A model generated the notes under the pieces. That model had not been told where the DNA came from. It saw nothing but the letters and a program-made list of their open reading frames with translations, and made no database searches. Source: Ruminiclostridium sp. (GTDB lineage: Bacteria; Bacillota; Clostridia; Oscillospirales; Oscillospiraceae). From it: 64,000 nt of DNA. The translations under genes and the position numbers were made by a program. The stretch is taken from contig JAAWAE010000099.1 of the NCBI GenBank assembly GCA_022792035.1, forward strand, positions 1-64,000, read 5' to 3'. Positions 18,074-27,583 of the stretch are shown in pieces; the first letter of the stretch is position 1, and each line of letters opens with the position of its first letter.

Positions 18074-18525
18074 TGCACCTCCTGGTCAGCGCCTGCCTGC
18101 TGGGGGTGTGCTGCCGCTATGACGGCAGGGGCAACCCCCTCCCCCAGGACTCCCTGGACGCCCTCCTGCGCCAGCACCAATGTATCCCCGTCTGCCCGGA
18201 AATCATGGGCGGTCTCCCCACCCCCAGGCCCCCCGCAGAGCGCCAAGGGGACCAAGTGGTCACCCAGGAAGGGCAGGACGTCACCGCCGCCTTTCAGCGG
18301 GGCGCCCAGGAGACCCGCAAGCTGGCGGAGCTGTTCCGGTGCCAAGCCGCTCTGCTGAAGGAGCGCAGTCCCTCCTGCGGCTGCGGGACCATCTACGATG
18401 GCAGTTTTTCCCACACCAGAGTCCCCGGGGACGGTCTCGCCGCCCAGACCCTGAAGGCAGCGGGGCTGTCTGTCTACGGGGAGTCGGACCTCCCCTGTTT
18501 GCTCTCCCCTTCCGGCACAGAATGA
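18073..18525 (+). CDS. DUF523 family protein
   Basis: LLVSACLLGVCCRYDG, CIPVCPEIMGGLPTPRPPAE, LLKERSPSCGCGTIYDG; TAATG overlap with upstream gene. Confidence 0.9.
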   Translation: MHLLVSACLLGVCCRYDGRGNPLPQDSLDALLRQHQCIPVCPEIMGGLPTPRPPAERQGDQVVTQEGQDVTAAFQRGAQETRKLAELFRCQAALLKERSPSCGCGTIYDGSFSHTRVPGDGLAAQTLKAAGLSVYGESDLPCLLSPSGTE

Positions 18526-18580
18526 GAGGACACCCGCCCTGTCTTCTGCTATACTCTCCTTGAGAAACGAGGTGATCCCT

Positions 18581-19423
18581 ATGGACTGGGTCCAGCGAAT
18601 GAATGACGCCATCGACGATATCGAAGCCAATCTCACCGGCTCTATCGACTACGCCAGACTGGGGCAGCTGGCCGGCTGCTCCTCCTACCACTTCCAGCGC
18701 CTGTTCGCCTACATGGCCGGGGTCCCCTTGTCGGAGTATATCCGGCGCAGGCGGATGTCCTTGGCGGCGGTGGCGCTGCAAAACGGCGGGAAGATCATCG
18801 ACGTGGCCGCGCTCTTCGGCTACGCCTCCCCCACCGCCTTCAACCGGGCTTTTCAATCCGTCCACGGCCTCCCGCCCTCGGCGGTGAAGCGGGAAGGGGT
18901 CCCTGTCAAGTCCTTCCCGCCCATCTCGTTCAAGATCACCATACAAGGAGTGGAAGCGATGCAATACCGGATTGAAACCAAGGACGCCTTCCAGATTGTG
19001 GGCGTATCCGTGCCCCTGTCCAAAGACATGGAGGAAAATTTTTCGACGCTCCCGGCCAAGTGGGCGGAGGTCTCCACCAACGGAACCCTCCAAGCCCTCC
19101 TGGGCATGATGGACCGCCAGCCCATGGGGGTCCTGGGCGTGAATTTTTGTCCCAACGACGAGCCATGGCGCTATTACATCGCTGTGGCCTCCTCCCAGAC
19201 TCCGGAGGGCTGGGCGTGCCGCACAGTCCCTGCCGCCACCTGGGCCATCTTCTCCGGCTCGGGGCCCCATTTCTCCATCCAGGAATTGGAGCGGCAAATC
19301 CTCACCCAATGGCTCCCCACCTCAGGTTATGCATACGGGGATGCCCCGGACCTCGAGGTCTACCTAGACCCGAACCCAGAAAATGCCCGGTATGAGGTTT
19401 GGATTCCGGTGGTGAAAAAATAA
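18581..19423 (+). CDS. AraC family transcriptional regulator with C-terminal effector-binding (GyrI-like) domain
   Basis: MDWVQRMNDAIDDIEANLTGSIDYARLGQLAGCSSYHFQRLFAYMAGVPLSEYIRRRRMSLAAVALQ...FGYASPTAFNRAFQ. Confidence 0.93.
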   Translation: MDWVQRMNDAIDDIEANLTGSIDYARLGQLAGCSSYHFQRLFAYMAGVPLSEYIRRRRMSLAAVALQNGGKIIDVAALFGYASPTAFNRAFQSVHGLPPSAVKREGVPVKSFPPISFKITIQGVEAMQYRIETKDAFQIVGVSVPLSKDMEENFSTLPAKWAEVSTNGTLQALLGMMDRQPMGVLGVNFCPNDEPWRYYIAVASSQTPEGWACRTVPAATWAIFSGSGPHFSIQELERQILTQWLPTSGYAYGDAPDLEVYLDPNPENARYEVWIPVVKK

Positions 19424-19429
19424 AGAGAA

Positions 19430-19476
19430 CGGCGTGTATCGCTCCGAGACGGGTTCGATACACGCCGCTGTTTTTT
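19430..19476. terminator. Intrinsic terminator
   Basis: cggcgtgtatcg ... cgatacacgccg followed by ctgtttttt. Confidence 0.85.
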
Positions 19477-19953
19477 CTACCATTCCGTGGGGATCGCCTC
19501 CCCGTTCAGCACCGCCTGCACCAAAGTATCCCCCTCATACGCCAGCTTGAGGGAGAAGAAGGGCACATCCTGCCGCAGCAGGTCCAGAAAGATCTTGTCT
19601 CCCGTCCAGATGGGCAGGTCACAAACTTTATCCAGATCCACCCATTCCAAATCCCCCTCGTCGCAGGGGATCAGCTCCCCCTCCCAGGCGTCGGCGGTGA
19701 AGAGGTGCATATACTCCGTGGTCCAGCGGTCGGAGACAAAGGTCACCAGCCCCCGATAGGCATAGCGGGTCAGCGTCAGCCCCGTCTCCTCCTTGACCTC
19801 CCGGAGCAGACACTCCTCGGGGCTCTCCTTGTCCTCGAACTTGCCCCCCACGCCGATCCACTTCTCGTGGTTGATGTCGTTCTCCTTCTTCACCCGATGG
19901 AGCATCAGATACTGCCCTGGGCGCTGGATGTAGCACAGCGTCGTGTTCCACAT
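19477..19953 (-). CDS. NUDIX hydrolase, 8-oxo-dGTP diphosphatase-like
   Basis: MWNTTLCYIQRPGQYLMLHRVKKENDINHEKWIGVGGKFEDKESPEECLLREVKEETGLTL; start 19953 rather than the longer ORF, which overlaps the neighbouring gene. Confidence 0.92.
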   Translation of the reverse strand: MWNTTLCYIQRPGQYLMLHRVKKENDINHEKWIGVGGKFEDKESPEECLLREVKEETGLTLTRYAYRGLVTFVSDRWTTEYMHLFTADAWEGELIPCDEGDLEWVDLDKVCDLPIWTGDKIFLDLLRQDVPFFSLKLAYEGDTLVQAVLNGEAIPTEW

Positions 19954-19963
19954 GACCGCGCCC

Positions 19964-20749
19964 TCAAAATTCCAAGGCGAAGCGGTCATAAATGTTCCCC
20001 ACCTCGCCGTCGATATACCGCCTGGCCTCCGCCCGGATCTCCTTGGGCACGCCATAAAACGCCCCCGCCACGGCACCGGCCATAGACGCGATGGTATCAC
20101 TGTCCCCGCCGATCGACACCGCCCCCCGCAGGGCGTCCTCAAAATCCTCGGACTCCAAAAACGCCTGCATCGCCTGGGGCACGCTCCCGGCACAGCTGGT
20201 GTCGGTCTTGTACTCCCGCCGGATCTCATCCAAGGTGAAATCCAGAGGGTAATACCCCTCCACATGGGCCTGGATGGCCGCCTTGTCCGCTCCGGTCCGG
20301 GCCAGATACACCGCCCCGGCCACCGCCTGAGCGCCGGCGATGCCGTCCGGGTGGTCGTGGGTCACTTCCGCACTGGCCTTCGCCAGGGCCAAACACTCCT
20401 CTATGCTCTCCGCCGCCCAGGCCACCGGGGAGACCCGCATGGCGCTGCCGTTGCCGAAGCTCTGGTAGGGGGCGGGGTCATCGCTGAGGAGCCACCGCTC
20501 AAAACGAGGTCCATACCCCACGCTCACATAATGACGGCCCAGGGCTTGCAGTTCCCCGATCAGGTCAGTCTTGAACTGCTCCAAGTCCTCTCTCCAGCCG
20601 CCCATGAGCAGGGCGGAGGCCACCGCCGCCGTGAGGACGCTGTCGTCCGTCATGCGGCTGCTGCGCACGAAGAGGGGGAAGTTTTTGCTCTTATGGTTCC
20701 GCCACTCGTAGGGGGAACCGACGATATCACCGATGAGTGCTCCCAGCAT
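19964..20749 (-). CDS. ADP-ribosylglycohydrolase family protein
   Basis: MLGALIGDIVGSPYEW, RMTDDSVLTAAVASALL, NGSAMRVSPV, HDHPDGIAGAQAVAGAVYLA, SIGGDSDTIASMAGAVAGAFYG. Confidence 0.93.
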   Translation of the reverse strand: MLGALIGDIVGSPYEWRNHKSKNFPLFVRSSRMTDDSVLTAAVASALLMGGWREDLEQFKTDLIGELQALGRHYVSVGYGPRFERWLLSDDPAPYQSFGNGSAMRVSPVAWAAESIEECLALAKASAEVTHDHPDGIAGAQAVAGAVYLARTGADKAAIQAHVEGYYPLDFTLDEIRREYKTDTSCAGSVPQAMQAFLESEDFEDALRGAVSIGGDSDTIASMAGAVAGAFYGVPKEIRAEARRYIDGEVGNIYDRFALEF

Positions 20750-20912
20750 GATATCTCTCCCTTCTATTGCTGCATGGATTGCATCTATGGGGACGCGTCC
20801 CCCGATCCTCCTACTATTATACCCAAAACCGCGCGTTTTGCAAGGGCGGCTGATTGACAGCCCCGCTGTCCTGGAGGTATACTGGTTTTAGTTTTTATGA
20901 GGAGGTATCTTC

Positions 20913-21212
20913 ATGTTTATTTTCAAATTGAAGCACGTGAAATCCCCGGAGGAGATCCAGAAATTCCTGCCGCTCCACTTCCGCTACCTGGATGCCCACT
21001 ACGAGACCCGGGAGTTCCTCTGCTCCGGGCGAACGGTCCCCCCTGGGGGCGGGATCATCCTGTGCAGCGTCCCCACCCGGGAAGCCGCCGAAGCCCTGAT
21101 GGTCCAGGACCCCTTCTACACCGAAGGGATCTCGGAATATGAAATCATCGAGTTTGAGGCCACCAAGGCATTGGAGGACTTCCGGACCCTGCTCCAGCAG
21201 GAGGCCAAGTAA
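20913..21212 (+). CDS. YciI-like family protein
   Basis: LPLHFRYLDAHYETREFLCSGRTVPPGGGIILCSVPTREAAEALMVQDPFYTEGISEYEIIEFEATKA. Confidence 0.75.
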   Translation: MFIFKLKHVKSPEEIQKFLPLHFRYLDAHYETREFLCSGRTVPPGGGIILCSVPTREAAEALMVQDPFYTEGISEYEIIEFEATKALEDFRTLLQQEAK

Positions 21213-21238
21213 AAAAGAGCGGTATTTGCCTCTTTTTC

Positions 21239-21300
21239 TTGACAGCGCCTTAAAAAAGTGATATATTTATCCTATCGAGAGATAAATATATCACTTCAAG
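21239..21300 (+). promoter_or_regulatory. Promoter with overlapping palindromic operator
   Basis: TTGACA (21239-21244)-17 bp-TATATT (21262-21267); palindrome agtgatatatttatc-N9-gataaatatatcact (21257-21295) covers the -10. Confidence 0.85.
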
Positions 21301-21312
21301 GAAGGTGCTCTT

Positions 21313-21969
21313 ATGGACAAAAACAAGAAAAAATGGACCGTGGTGGTCCTTCTGGGCGTGCTCAGCGCGGGCCTTCTGGCCCTGGCCTGCTGGTGGTCCG
21401 TCCAGTACAACGACGCCCGCCTGGTGGCCCCCACGGACCTCTCCACCTATGTCTTCCGCGTCCAGGACCTGCCCATGCTCCTGGCTGGCACCCTCTTCAC
21501 ACTCTACATTCTGAGCCTTGTGGTGCTGCTCCTCCGGGGCATCCTGACCCGGAAACACCAGGAAAGACTGACCACCCGTTCCCTCAATCCCAAGTTAGGC
21601 TTTCTGGGGCTTTTGGGCTTTCTGGGCTTCGCCGGGTTCTGGAGCTACCCCGCCCACCAGGACGTGACCCCTTTCGTGTTCTTCCTCTTCTTCGGCTTGT
21701 TCGGTTTCTTCTATGAGGGGAAGCTCTCCAACACCTTCATGGACGAACGCTTTTTGGAGAACCGGCTGCGGGCGCAGCACACAGCTATGAGGGTGGGCTT
21801 TGGCCTGCTCTTCCTGGTGCTCATCCTGGCCGGTCAGGGAAGGTTCCTGGGCAGCTTGGAGTACAGCTTCATCGCCCTGCTCATCGCCGTCTCCCTGGTG
21901 CTGGGACTGGTACTCTTTTTGAGCGAATACTTATTATATCGCTACGACCACGATGAGGAGCAGGAGTGA
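21313..21969 (+). CDS. DUF3796-like multi-TM membrane protein
   Basis: Several TM segments; NPKLGFLGLLGFLGFAGFWSYP ... FFLFFGLFGFFYEGKLSNTFMDERF. Confidence 0.75.
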   Translation: MDKNKKKWTVVVLLGVLSAGLLALACWWSVQYNDARLVAPTDLSTYVFRVQDLPMLLAGTLFTLYILSLVVLLLRGILTRKHQERLTTRSLNPKLGFLGLLGFLGFAGFWSYPAHQDVTPFVFFLFFGLFGFFYEGKLSNTFMDERFLENRLRAQHTAMRVGFGLLFLVLILAGQGRFLGSLEYSFIALLIAVSLVLGLVLFLSEYLLYRYDHDEEQE

Positions 21970-21972
21970 ACC

Positions 21973-22173
21973 ATGCCGGATTTTCAGTGCAAGTTGAAGC
22001 AGTACCGCCAGCAAAAGGGACTCACCCAGGAGCAGCTGGCCCTCCAGGTGGGGGTGCGGCGGGAGACCATCATGCGCCTGGAAAAGGCCCAATACAATCC
22101 CTCTCTGAAGCTGGCCATCGACATCTCCCGCGCCGTAGAGGCCCCCATCGAGGAGATCTTCCTCTTCGATTGA
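21973..22173 (+). CDS. XRE family HTH transcriptional regulator
   Basis: CKLKQYRQQKGLTQEQLALQVGVRRETIMRLEKAQYNPSLKLAIDISRAVEAPIEEIFLFD. Confidence 0.95.
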   Translation: MPDFQCKLKQYRQQKGLTQEQLALQVGVRRETIMRLEKAQYNPSLKLAIDISRAVEAPIEEIFLFD

Positions 22174-22213
22174 ATCCCAACAGAACACCCTATTCATGAA
22201 AGGAGACTGCCCT

Positions 22214-23056
22214 GTGAATTTTTGGAAGATGAACGGAGCCGGAAACGATTTTATCATCCTCAGCAATATGGACCGCCAGCTCCCCCCCTCCGCCCTGCCC
22301 CAGCTGGCCCGGATCCTCTGCACCCCCCATCTCTCCCTGGGTGCCGACGGGCTGATGGTGGTGGAGCCCTCCGCCCAGGCGGATTTCAAGATGCTCTTTT
22401 TCAACAGCGACGGCTCCGTAGGCGAGATGTGCGGCAACGGCGCCCGGTGCATCTGCCGCTACGGCTATGAGACGGGCCTGTCCGGGGTGGAGCCAGCCGT
22501 CGAAACCACCGCCGGGCTCGTCACTGGACGGCGCATCGACCAGCGGCACTACCGCATCCGTCTCAACGATCCCACCACAGTGCGCCTGCACGAGACCATG
22601 GAGGTGGAGGGCAAAGCCTATCCCCTGGCTTATGTGGAGCTGGGCAACCCGGGTCTGCCCCACGCCGTGGTCCCCTTTCCCGGTCTGGCCCAGGCGGACC
22701 CCCAGGCGCTGTTCCGGCTGGGTCGGGCCCTGCGCTACCACCACGCCTTCCCCAAAGGGGCCAACGTAAACTTTTATGAGGTCACCGGGCCGGATCAGGT
22801 CCTGGAAAAGACCTACGAACGGGGCGTGGAGGATTTCACCCTGGCCTGCGGCACCGGCACCGGCAGCGTTGTAACGGTACTGACCCTGCTGGAGCAGGTC
22901 AGCGGAAAGGACGTGCAGGTGACCATGGACGGCGGGGTCCTGACTGTGGACGTGGACCGGGAGGGTCCCCAGGTCAAAAACCTCTGGCTCACCGGGCCGA
23001 CCAATCTCGTGGCTAAGGGGGAGATTTTCGACGAGGAGCTTCCGGCGCTGCGCTAA
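22214..23056 (+). CDS. dapF: Diaminopimelate epimerase (GTG start)
   Basis: MNGAGNDFIIL, FFNSDGSVGEMCGNGARCICRYG, PKGANVNFYEV, YERGVEDFTLACGTGTGSV. Confidence 0.95.
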   Translation: MNFWKMNGAGNDFIILSNMDRQLPPSALPQLARILCTPHLSLGADGLMVVEPSAQADFKMLFFNSDGSVGEMCGNGARCICRYGYETGLSGVEPAVETTAGLVTGRRIDQRHYRIRLNDPTTVRLHETMEVEGKAYPLAYVELGNPGLPHAVVPFPGLAQADPQALFRLGRALRYHHAFPKGANVNFYEVTGPDQVLEKTYERGVEDFTLACGTGTGSVVTVLTLLEQVSGKDVQVTMDGGVLTVDVDREGPQVKNLWLTGPTNLVAKGEIFDEELPALR

Positions 23057-23093
23057 GCGCCGCCCTTCTTCCCTCGATCCCTCGATAACACAG

Positions 23094-23134
23094 GCAAAAA
23101 AGGCTTTTCGGTCTATCCCGAAAAGCCTTTTTGT
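23094..23134. terminator. Intrinsic terminator between dapF and dapH (convergent)
   Basis: aaaaaaggcttttcggtctatcccgaaaagcctttttgt. Confidence 0.9.
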
Positions 23135-23148
23135 GGTATACTATGGCA

Positions 23149-23844
23149 TCAGAGTTCCCGCAGGGCCTCCACCAGGGCGGTCTTTTCCGCCGCCCTCCCG
23201 TCCTTACGCTTGAGGACCCGGGCAGGCACCCCGGCCACCACGGTGTCCGGCTCCACGTCGCTGACCACCACGGCCCCGGCGGCCACCACGGCCCCCTTGC
23301 CGATCCGGCAGCCCTCCAGCACCACGGCGTTGGCGCCGATCATCACGTCGTCCTCCACCACAACGGGGACGGCGCTGGCCGGCTCCACCACCCCGGCCAG
23401 GACGGTCCCGGCCCCGATGTGGCAGTTCTTCCCCACCATGGCCCGGCCACCTAGGACCGCGCCCATGTCGATCATCGTCCCGGCGCCGATGACGGCCCCG
23501 ATGTTGATCACGGCCCCCATCATGATGACGGCGTTGTCGCCGATCTCCACCTTTTCCCGAATCACGGCCCCCGGCTCAATGCGGGCATTGATGTCCTTCA
23601 TGTCCAGCAGGGGGATGGCGGAGTTGCGGCAGTCGTTCTCAATGACCACCTGCTCCAGATCCCCGGCGCGGGCCTCCAGGACAGGGGCGATCTCCTTCCA
23701 ATCTCCAAAGACGATCTTGCTCTCCCCGCAGGGGAAGACCGTGGCGTTGGGGAAGTCTACGGGAGCCTTTTCCTTCACGAACACCCGGACGGGCGTTTTC
23801 TTCTCCGCTGTGCGGATGCGTTCAATGATTTCCTGTGCGTCCAT
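23149..23844 (-). CDS. dapH: 2,3,4,5-tetrahydropyridine-2,6-dicarboxylate N-acetyltransferase
   Basis: DapH-type N-terminus plus hexapeptide repeats: [76 protein letters not shown]. Confidence 0.93.
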   Translation of the reverse strand: MDAQEIIERIRTAEKKTPVRVFVKEKAPVDFPNATVFPCGESKIVFGDWKEIAPVLEARAGDLEQVVIENDCRNSAIPLLDMKDINARIEPGAVIREKVEIGDNAVIMMGAVINIGAVIGAGTMIDMGAVLGGRAMVGKNCHIGAGTVLAGVVEPASAVPVVVEDDVMIGANAVVLEGCRIGKGAVVAAGAVVVSDVEPDTVVAGVPARVLKRKDGRAAEKTALVEALREL

Positions 23845-23941
23845 ACTTGGTTCCTCCTTTATGGCAAACGGGTCAATCGAGTGAAATCATGCAAAAGTAT
23901 ACCATTTTTCCTGGATCAATGCAAGAAGGAGGGAGCGATCC

Positions 23942-25075
23942 ATGACTGTGATCCAACACCGCCAGGCCCTGCACCAGATCCCCGAGCTGGACCGGGACCT
24001 GCCCAAGACCCTGGCTTACCTGGAAGAAGTCCTGACCCCTTTGGGCTGTACCCTCTCCCGGCCCTGTGCCGGGTGCCTGTGCGCCTTTTTTGACTTTGGG
24101 CGGTCCGACGCCGTGGCCTTTCGCAGCGACGCCGACGCCCTGCCCATCCAAGAGGAAACGGGCCTCCCCTATGCCTCCCGGCACCCGGGACAGATGCACG
24201 CCTGCGGCCACGACGGCCACATGGCCATGCTCCTGGACCTGGCCCAGTGGCTGTCCGCCCAAGCGGCACTGCCCCACAACATCCTCCTGGTCTTCCAGGG
24301 GGCGGAGGAGACCACCGGCGGGGCCCGGGACCTCTGCGAAAGCGGGATCTTCGAGACCCGCCGGGTCCGGTGCATCTTCGGGATGCACCTCTGGCCGGAC
24401 CTTCCCGCCGGGGTCATCGCCAGCCGGAAAAACGAGCTGATGAGCCGCTCCTGTGAGGTCAGCGTGGAGGTCCTGGGGCGTTCCAGCCACATCGCCAAGG
24501 CATCGGAGGGCATCGACGCCCTGGCCGCCGGGGTGGCCTTCTACCGCCGGGCCCTAGCCCTGGAGCAGTCCCTGCCCCCGGAGATCTTCCGTCTGCTGAA
24601 ATTCGGACGGATGGAGAGCGGCACGGTGCGCAACGCCGTCAGCGGCAGGACGGTGCTTCTAGGGAGCCTGCGGGCCTTCCAGGACGAGGTCTTCTTCGGC
24701 CTGCGGGACGGCCTGCGGGACATCGCCCAGGCGGTGGAGGCGGAGAGCGGATGCACCGTCACCGTCCACACCAACGACGGCTACCCCGCCGTCTGGAATC
24801 CCCCGGCGCTGTTCGACGCGGTCCGCCGCTGGGGGCTGTCCTTCCAGACCCTGGACGCCCCGGTGATGATCGCCGAGGATTTCTCCTGGTACCAGCGCCA
24901 TCTGCCGGGGCTGTTTTTCTTCCTGGGCACCGGTCCCTCTCCGGCCCTCCACGCCGCCGGCTTCTCTTTCCAGGAGGAGCTCCTCCAGACCGGCGCGGCC
25001 TTCTGGAAGGATCTCGTTTCCAAACTTCCCCAGGACCTGTCCGATTTCCATGGGAAAATTCAAGGTTTTTTATGA
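23942..25075 (+). CDS. M20 family amidohydrolase, candidate N-acetyl-diaminopimelate deacetylase
   Basis: HQIPELDRDLPKT, FRSDADALPIQEETGLPYASRHPGQMHACGHDGHMAMLL, FQGAEETTGGA, GMHLWPDLPAG. Confidence 0.88.
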   Translation: MTVIQHRQALHQIPELDRDLPKTLAYLEEVLTPLGCTLSRPCAGCLCAFFDFGRSDAVAFRSDADALPIQEETGLPYASRHPGQMHACGHDGHMAMLLDLAQWLSAQAALPHNILLVFQGAEETTGGARDLCESGIFETRRVRCIFGMHLWPDLPAGVIASRKNELMSRSCEVSVEVLGRSSHIAKASEGIDALAAGVAFYRRALALEQSLPPEIFRLLKFGRMESGTVRNAVSGRTVLLGSLRAFQDEVFFGLRDGLRDIAQAVEAESGCTVTVHTNDGYPAVWNPPALFDAVRRWGLSFQTLDAPVMIAEDFSWYQRHLPGLFFFLGTGPSPALHAAGFSFQEELLQTGAAFWKDLVSKLPQDLSDFHGKIQGFL

Positions 25076-25219
25076 AGTGGTGCAGCTGCAACAGAATTTT
25101 TCCTCCCATCCTGTTATCCTAAGGCAGGAAGGTGAAAAAGCATCGTCTCTCAGCACGAAAGCACCCCCCGCGATCCCATCGTTTTTATTTTTATTTATAT
25201 AATGTAGGAGGACGACACC

Positions 25220-26359
25220 ATGACTGAACTTCTCAACCGCAACCTCTTATCCCTGGACCCCCACGACCCCCAGCGTTTCGTAACCCTGGCCAAGCAGACG
25301 GAAGACTGCATCCTGCTCACCCTCAGCGAGCCGGATTTCGGCATCTCCGACGTGGTCCGCACCAACGTCCCCAAATCCCTGGAGACCGGCCGGACCCACT
25401 ACGTCCCCGCCCCCGGCGATGACAGTATGCGCGTGGCCGTCGCGGACTTCGAGCGCCGCACCATGGGCCTGGACTACAGTTACGACGAGGTCATCACCAC
25501 CGTAGGCGGCACCGAGGCGTTGTACCTGGCCCTCCAGGGCATCCTGAACCCCGGCGACGAGGTCATCATCCCCCGCCCCGCCATCGGTCTCTATGAGAAC
25601 ATTGTCCGCCTCTCCGGCGCGGTCCCCGTTTTCCTGGACACCACCGAGGATGCCTACCAGATCAACGGCAGCAAGCTCTCTGCCCTGGTGAACGAGAAAA
25701 CCAAGGCCGTCGTCCTCAACTCCCCCAACAACCCCACCGGCGTCGTCCTCACCAACGAGAGCCTGCAGGCCGTCCGGGACGCTGTGGCGGACAAGCCCAT
25801 CTTCGTCATCTGCGACGATGTGTACAACCGCGTGGTCTATGAGGGGACCTGCCCCTCCTTCGCCGCCGCCTTCCCCGAACTGAAGGCACAGACCCTGGTG
25901 GTCCAGAGCCTGAGCAACTCCTATGCCATGGCCGGGTTCCGGGTGGGCTATCTCCTGGGGGCAAAGCCCGTCATCGAAAAGCTGACCCTTCTCCACACCT
26001 CCGCCGTGAACTGCGTGGTGGCCTTCAACCAGGACGCCGCCATCAACGCCATTCACTCCGACATCATGGGGATGGTCTGGGCTTACGACTCCCGCCGCAA
26101 GTTCATGGAGGAAAAGCTCACGGCTCTGGGCATGGACTTCGTGGCTCCCCAGGGCGCCTTCTACGTCTTCCCCTCCATCCAGAAGTTCGGCCTGGATTCC
26201 GAGACCTTCTGCACCCGCCTCATCCAGGAGGCCAAGGTGGGGGTCCTGCCGGGCATCTGCTTCGGGTCGGACGATCACATCCGCATCTCCTACAGCGCCC
26301 CCATGGGCAACCTGCGCATGGCAATGGCCCGCTTTGAGAACTTTGTGAAATCCCTGTAA
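25220..26359 (+). CDS. Pyridoxal phosphate-dependent aminotransferase class I/II, candidate N-acetyl-LL-DAP aminotransferase (PatA-like)
   Basis: GGTEALYLALQGILNPGDEVIIPRPAIGLYE, VVLNSPNNPTGVVL, ICDDVYNRVVYEG, VVQSLSNSYAMAGFRVGYLLG. Confidence 0.9.
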   Translation: MTELLNRNLLSLDPHDPQRFVTLAKQTEDCILLTLSEPDFGISDVVRTNVPKSLETGRTHYVPAPGDDSMRVAVADFERRTMGLDYSYDEVITTVGGTEALYLALQGILNPGDEVIIPRPAIGLYENIVRLSGAVPVFLDTTEDAYQINGSKLSALVNEKTKAVVLNSPNNPTGVVLTNESLQAVRDAVADKPIFVICDDVYNRVVYEGTCPSFAAAFPELKAQTLVVQSLSNSYAMAGFRVGYLLGAKPVIEKLTLLHTSAVNCVVAFNQDAAINAIHSDIMGMVWAYDSRRKFMEEKLTALGMDFVAPQGAFYVFPSIQKFGLDSETFCTRLIQEAKVGVLPGICFGSDDHIRISYSAPMGNLRMAMARFENFVKSL

Positions 26360-26380
26360 TTTCCGAACCAGCGCCAAAAA

Positions 26381-26424
26381 GGCGGACCAAGTCCTGCCCC
26401 TTGCGGGAGACTTGGTCCGCCTTT
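26381..26424. terminator. Bidirectional intrinsic terminator
   Basis: ggcggaccaagtc ... gacttggtccgcc with flanking A and T runs. Confidence 0.88.
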
Positions 26425-26444
26425 CTGCTGATGTGTTTTCCTGC

Positions 26445-27098
26445 TTACAGATAGCAGAAATAGCTGGTGCTGGAGAACCAGCCGCTATTGAAGTACACAC
26501 TCTTCCACACCCCGCTGCCCTGGGCGAAGTTGGCCTGGAAGAGGACGTTGGCGGGCATATCCACCCGTCCCATCATGGCCTTCTTTGCCGCGCTGACGCA
26601 GGAGAGGTAATTGGTACTGCTGGCGTTCTGGGCCGCCTGGGTGGTGGACACCGCGGCGTACTTGCCGGCATACTGGCCGGGCTGGGTCACCACTGCCTTG
26701 ACACTGTTGGGGAAGCGGCTGGAGGCCACCCGGTTGAGCACCACCTGGGCCACGTATTCCCGCAGCTGGTCCGTGGTGCTCCCGGCCTCGTAATAAACGG
26801 TGGTGGCCAGGATGCGGATGTCCTCGTCGCTGTACTGGGCCAGACGCTCATAAGCGGCGATCTCTGCCGCGGCCTCCTTCCAAGTGGTCTTAGCGGACTG
26901 AACATAGGCGCTGTCCTCACTATAGCCCATCTTGCGCATGGCCTGGGCGGCCTGGTGGGCCTGGGACTGTATCGTACGGTGCTCATCGATGGCCGCCATG
27001 CAGGTGGTGTAGTTGTCCCCGGCCGCGAAGGCGGGGGCGGCTAGGCTCACCATGAGGGTCAGGCTGAGTACAGCTGTGGTCAAAAACTTCTTCATCAC
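26445..27098 (-). CDS. Secreted cell wall hydrolase (SleB/CwlJ-type, Hydrolase_2)
   Basis: Signal peptide; IRILATTVYYEAGSTTDQLREYVAQVVLNRVASSRFPNSVKAVVTQPGQYAGKY. Confidence 0.88.
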   Translation of the reverse strand: MMKKFLTTAVLSLTLMVSLAAPAFAAGDNYTTCMAAIDEHRTIQSQAHQAAQAMRKMGYSEDSAYVQSAKTTWKEAAAEIAAYERLAQYSDEDIRILATTVYYEAGSTTDQLREYVAQVVLNRVASSRFPNSVKAVVTQPGQYAGKYAAVSTTQAAQNASSTNYLSCVSAAKKAMMGRVDMPANVLFQANFAQGSGVWKSVYFNSGWFSSTSYFCYL

Positions 27099-27479
27099 GA
27101 AAACTCCTATCGACGGGGAAGGGTCTCAAATGCCATTGCATCCAGGCAAGCGCCCGATTCTTCGCCTGGCCCGCTGGGGCCGGCGCTGAACGGCAGCGGC
27201 AAGACACAGACTCTTCCTGCTTCGGCTGGGTCTGGCCTGCGCTCTTTCTTTCTCGCAGGGTCTTTTGGCGCTTGCATGGCCGATTATACAGGATGTTCCC
27301 GCGCATTTCAAATCTGCGAAATCTGGAATTTTTTCAGGTATCCTTTGTGTACTTTGTTCAGATGCCCGAATATTTCTTGCGAATTCCTTGTTGTCTTTGG
27401 GCAATGCGTCTCCATTTTGTTCTTCTTTGTTACTGATTTGTTAAGATTTAGGGGCTATTTTGTTACCTTTATACAAAAA

Positions 27480-27510
27480 TCAGACCGGCCATCCCCTGGC
27501 CGGTCTGACG
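27480..27510 (-). terminator. Intrinsic terminator downstream of the crotonase gene
   Basis: cagaccggccatcccctggccggtctg; minus strand followed by ATTTTTG. Confidence 0.75.
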
Positions 27511-27583
27511 CATTTGGGACATACGCCTTGTGCCCCAAGGCTTTTCCGCTTCGTCAAAGTGCACTAGGCAAAATGCACAAAAA

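Noticed and set aside
25076-25219. Leader of the aminotransferase gene considered as a lysine riboswitch or T-box
   Set aside because: Too short and lacking recognisable conserved core elements by eye
27100-27580. AT-richer intergenic region considered for an ncRNA or riboswitch, with ORF 27276-27848
   Set aside because: Only a terminator-like hairpin at 27480-27510 could be supported; the ORF runs antisense into the crotonase gene
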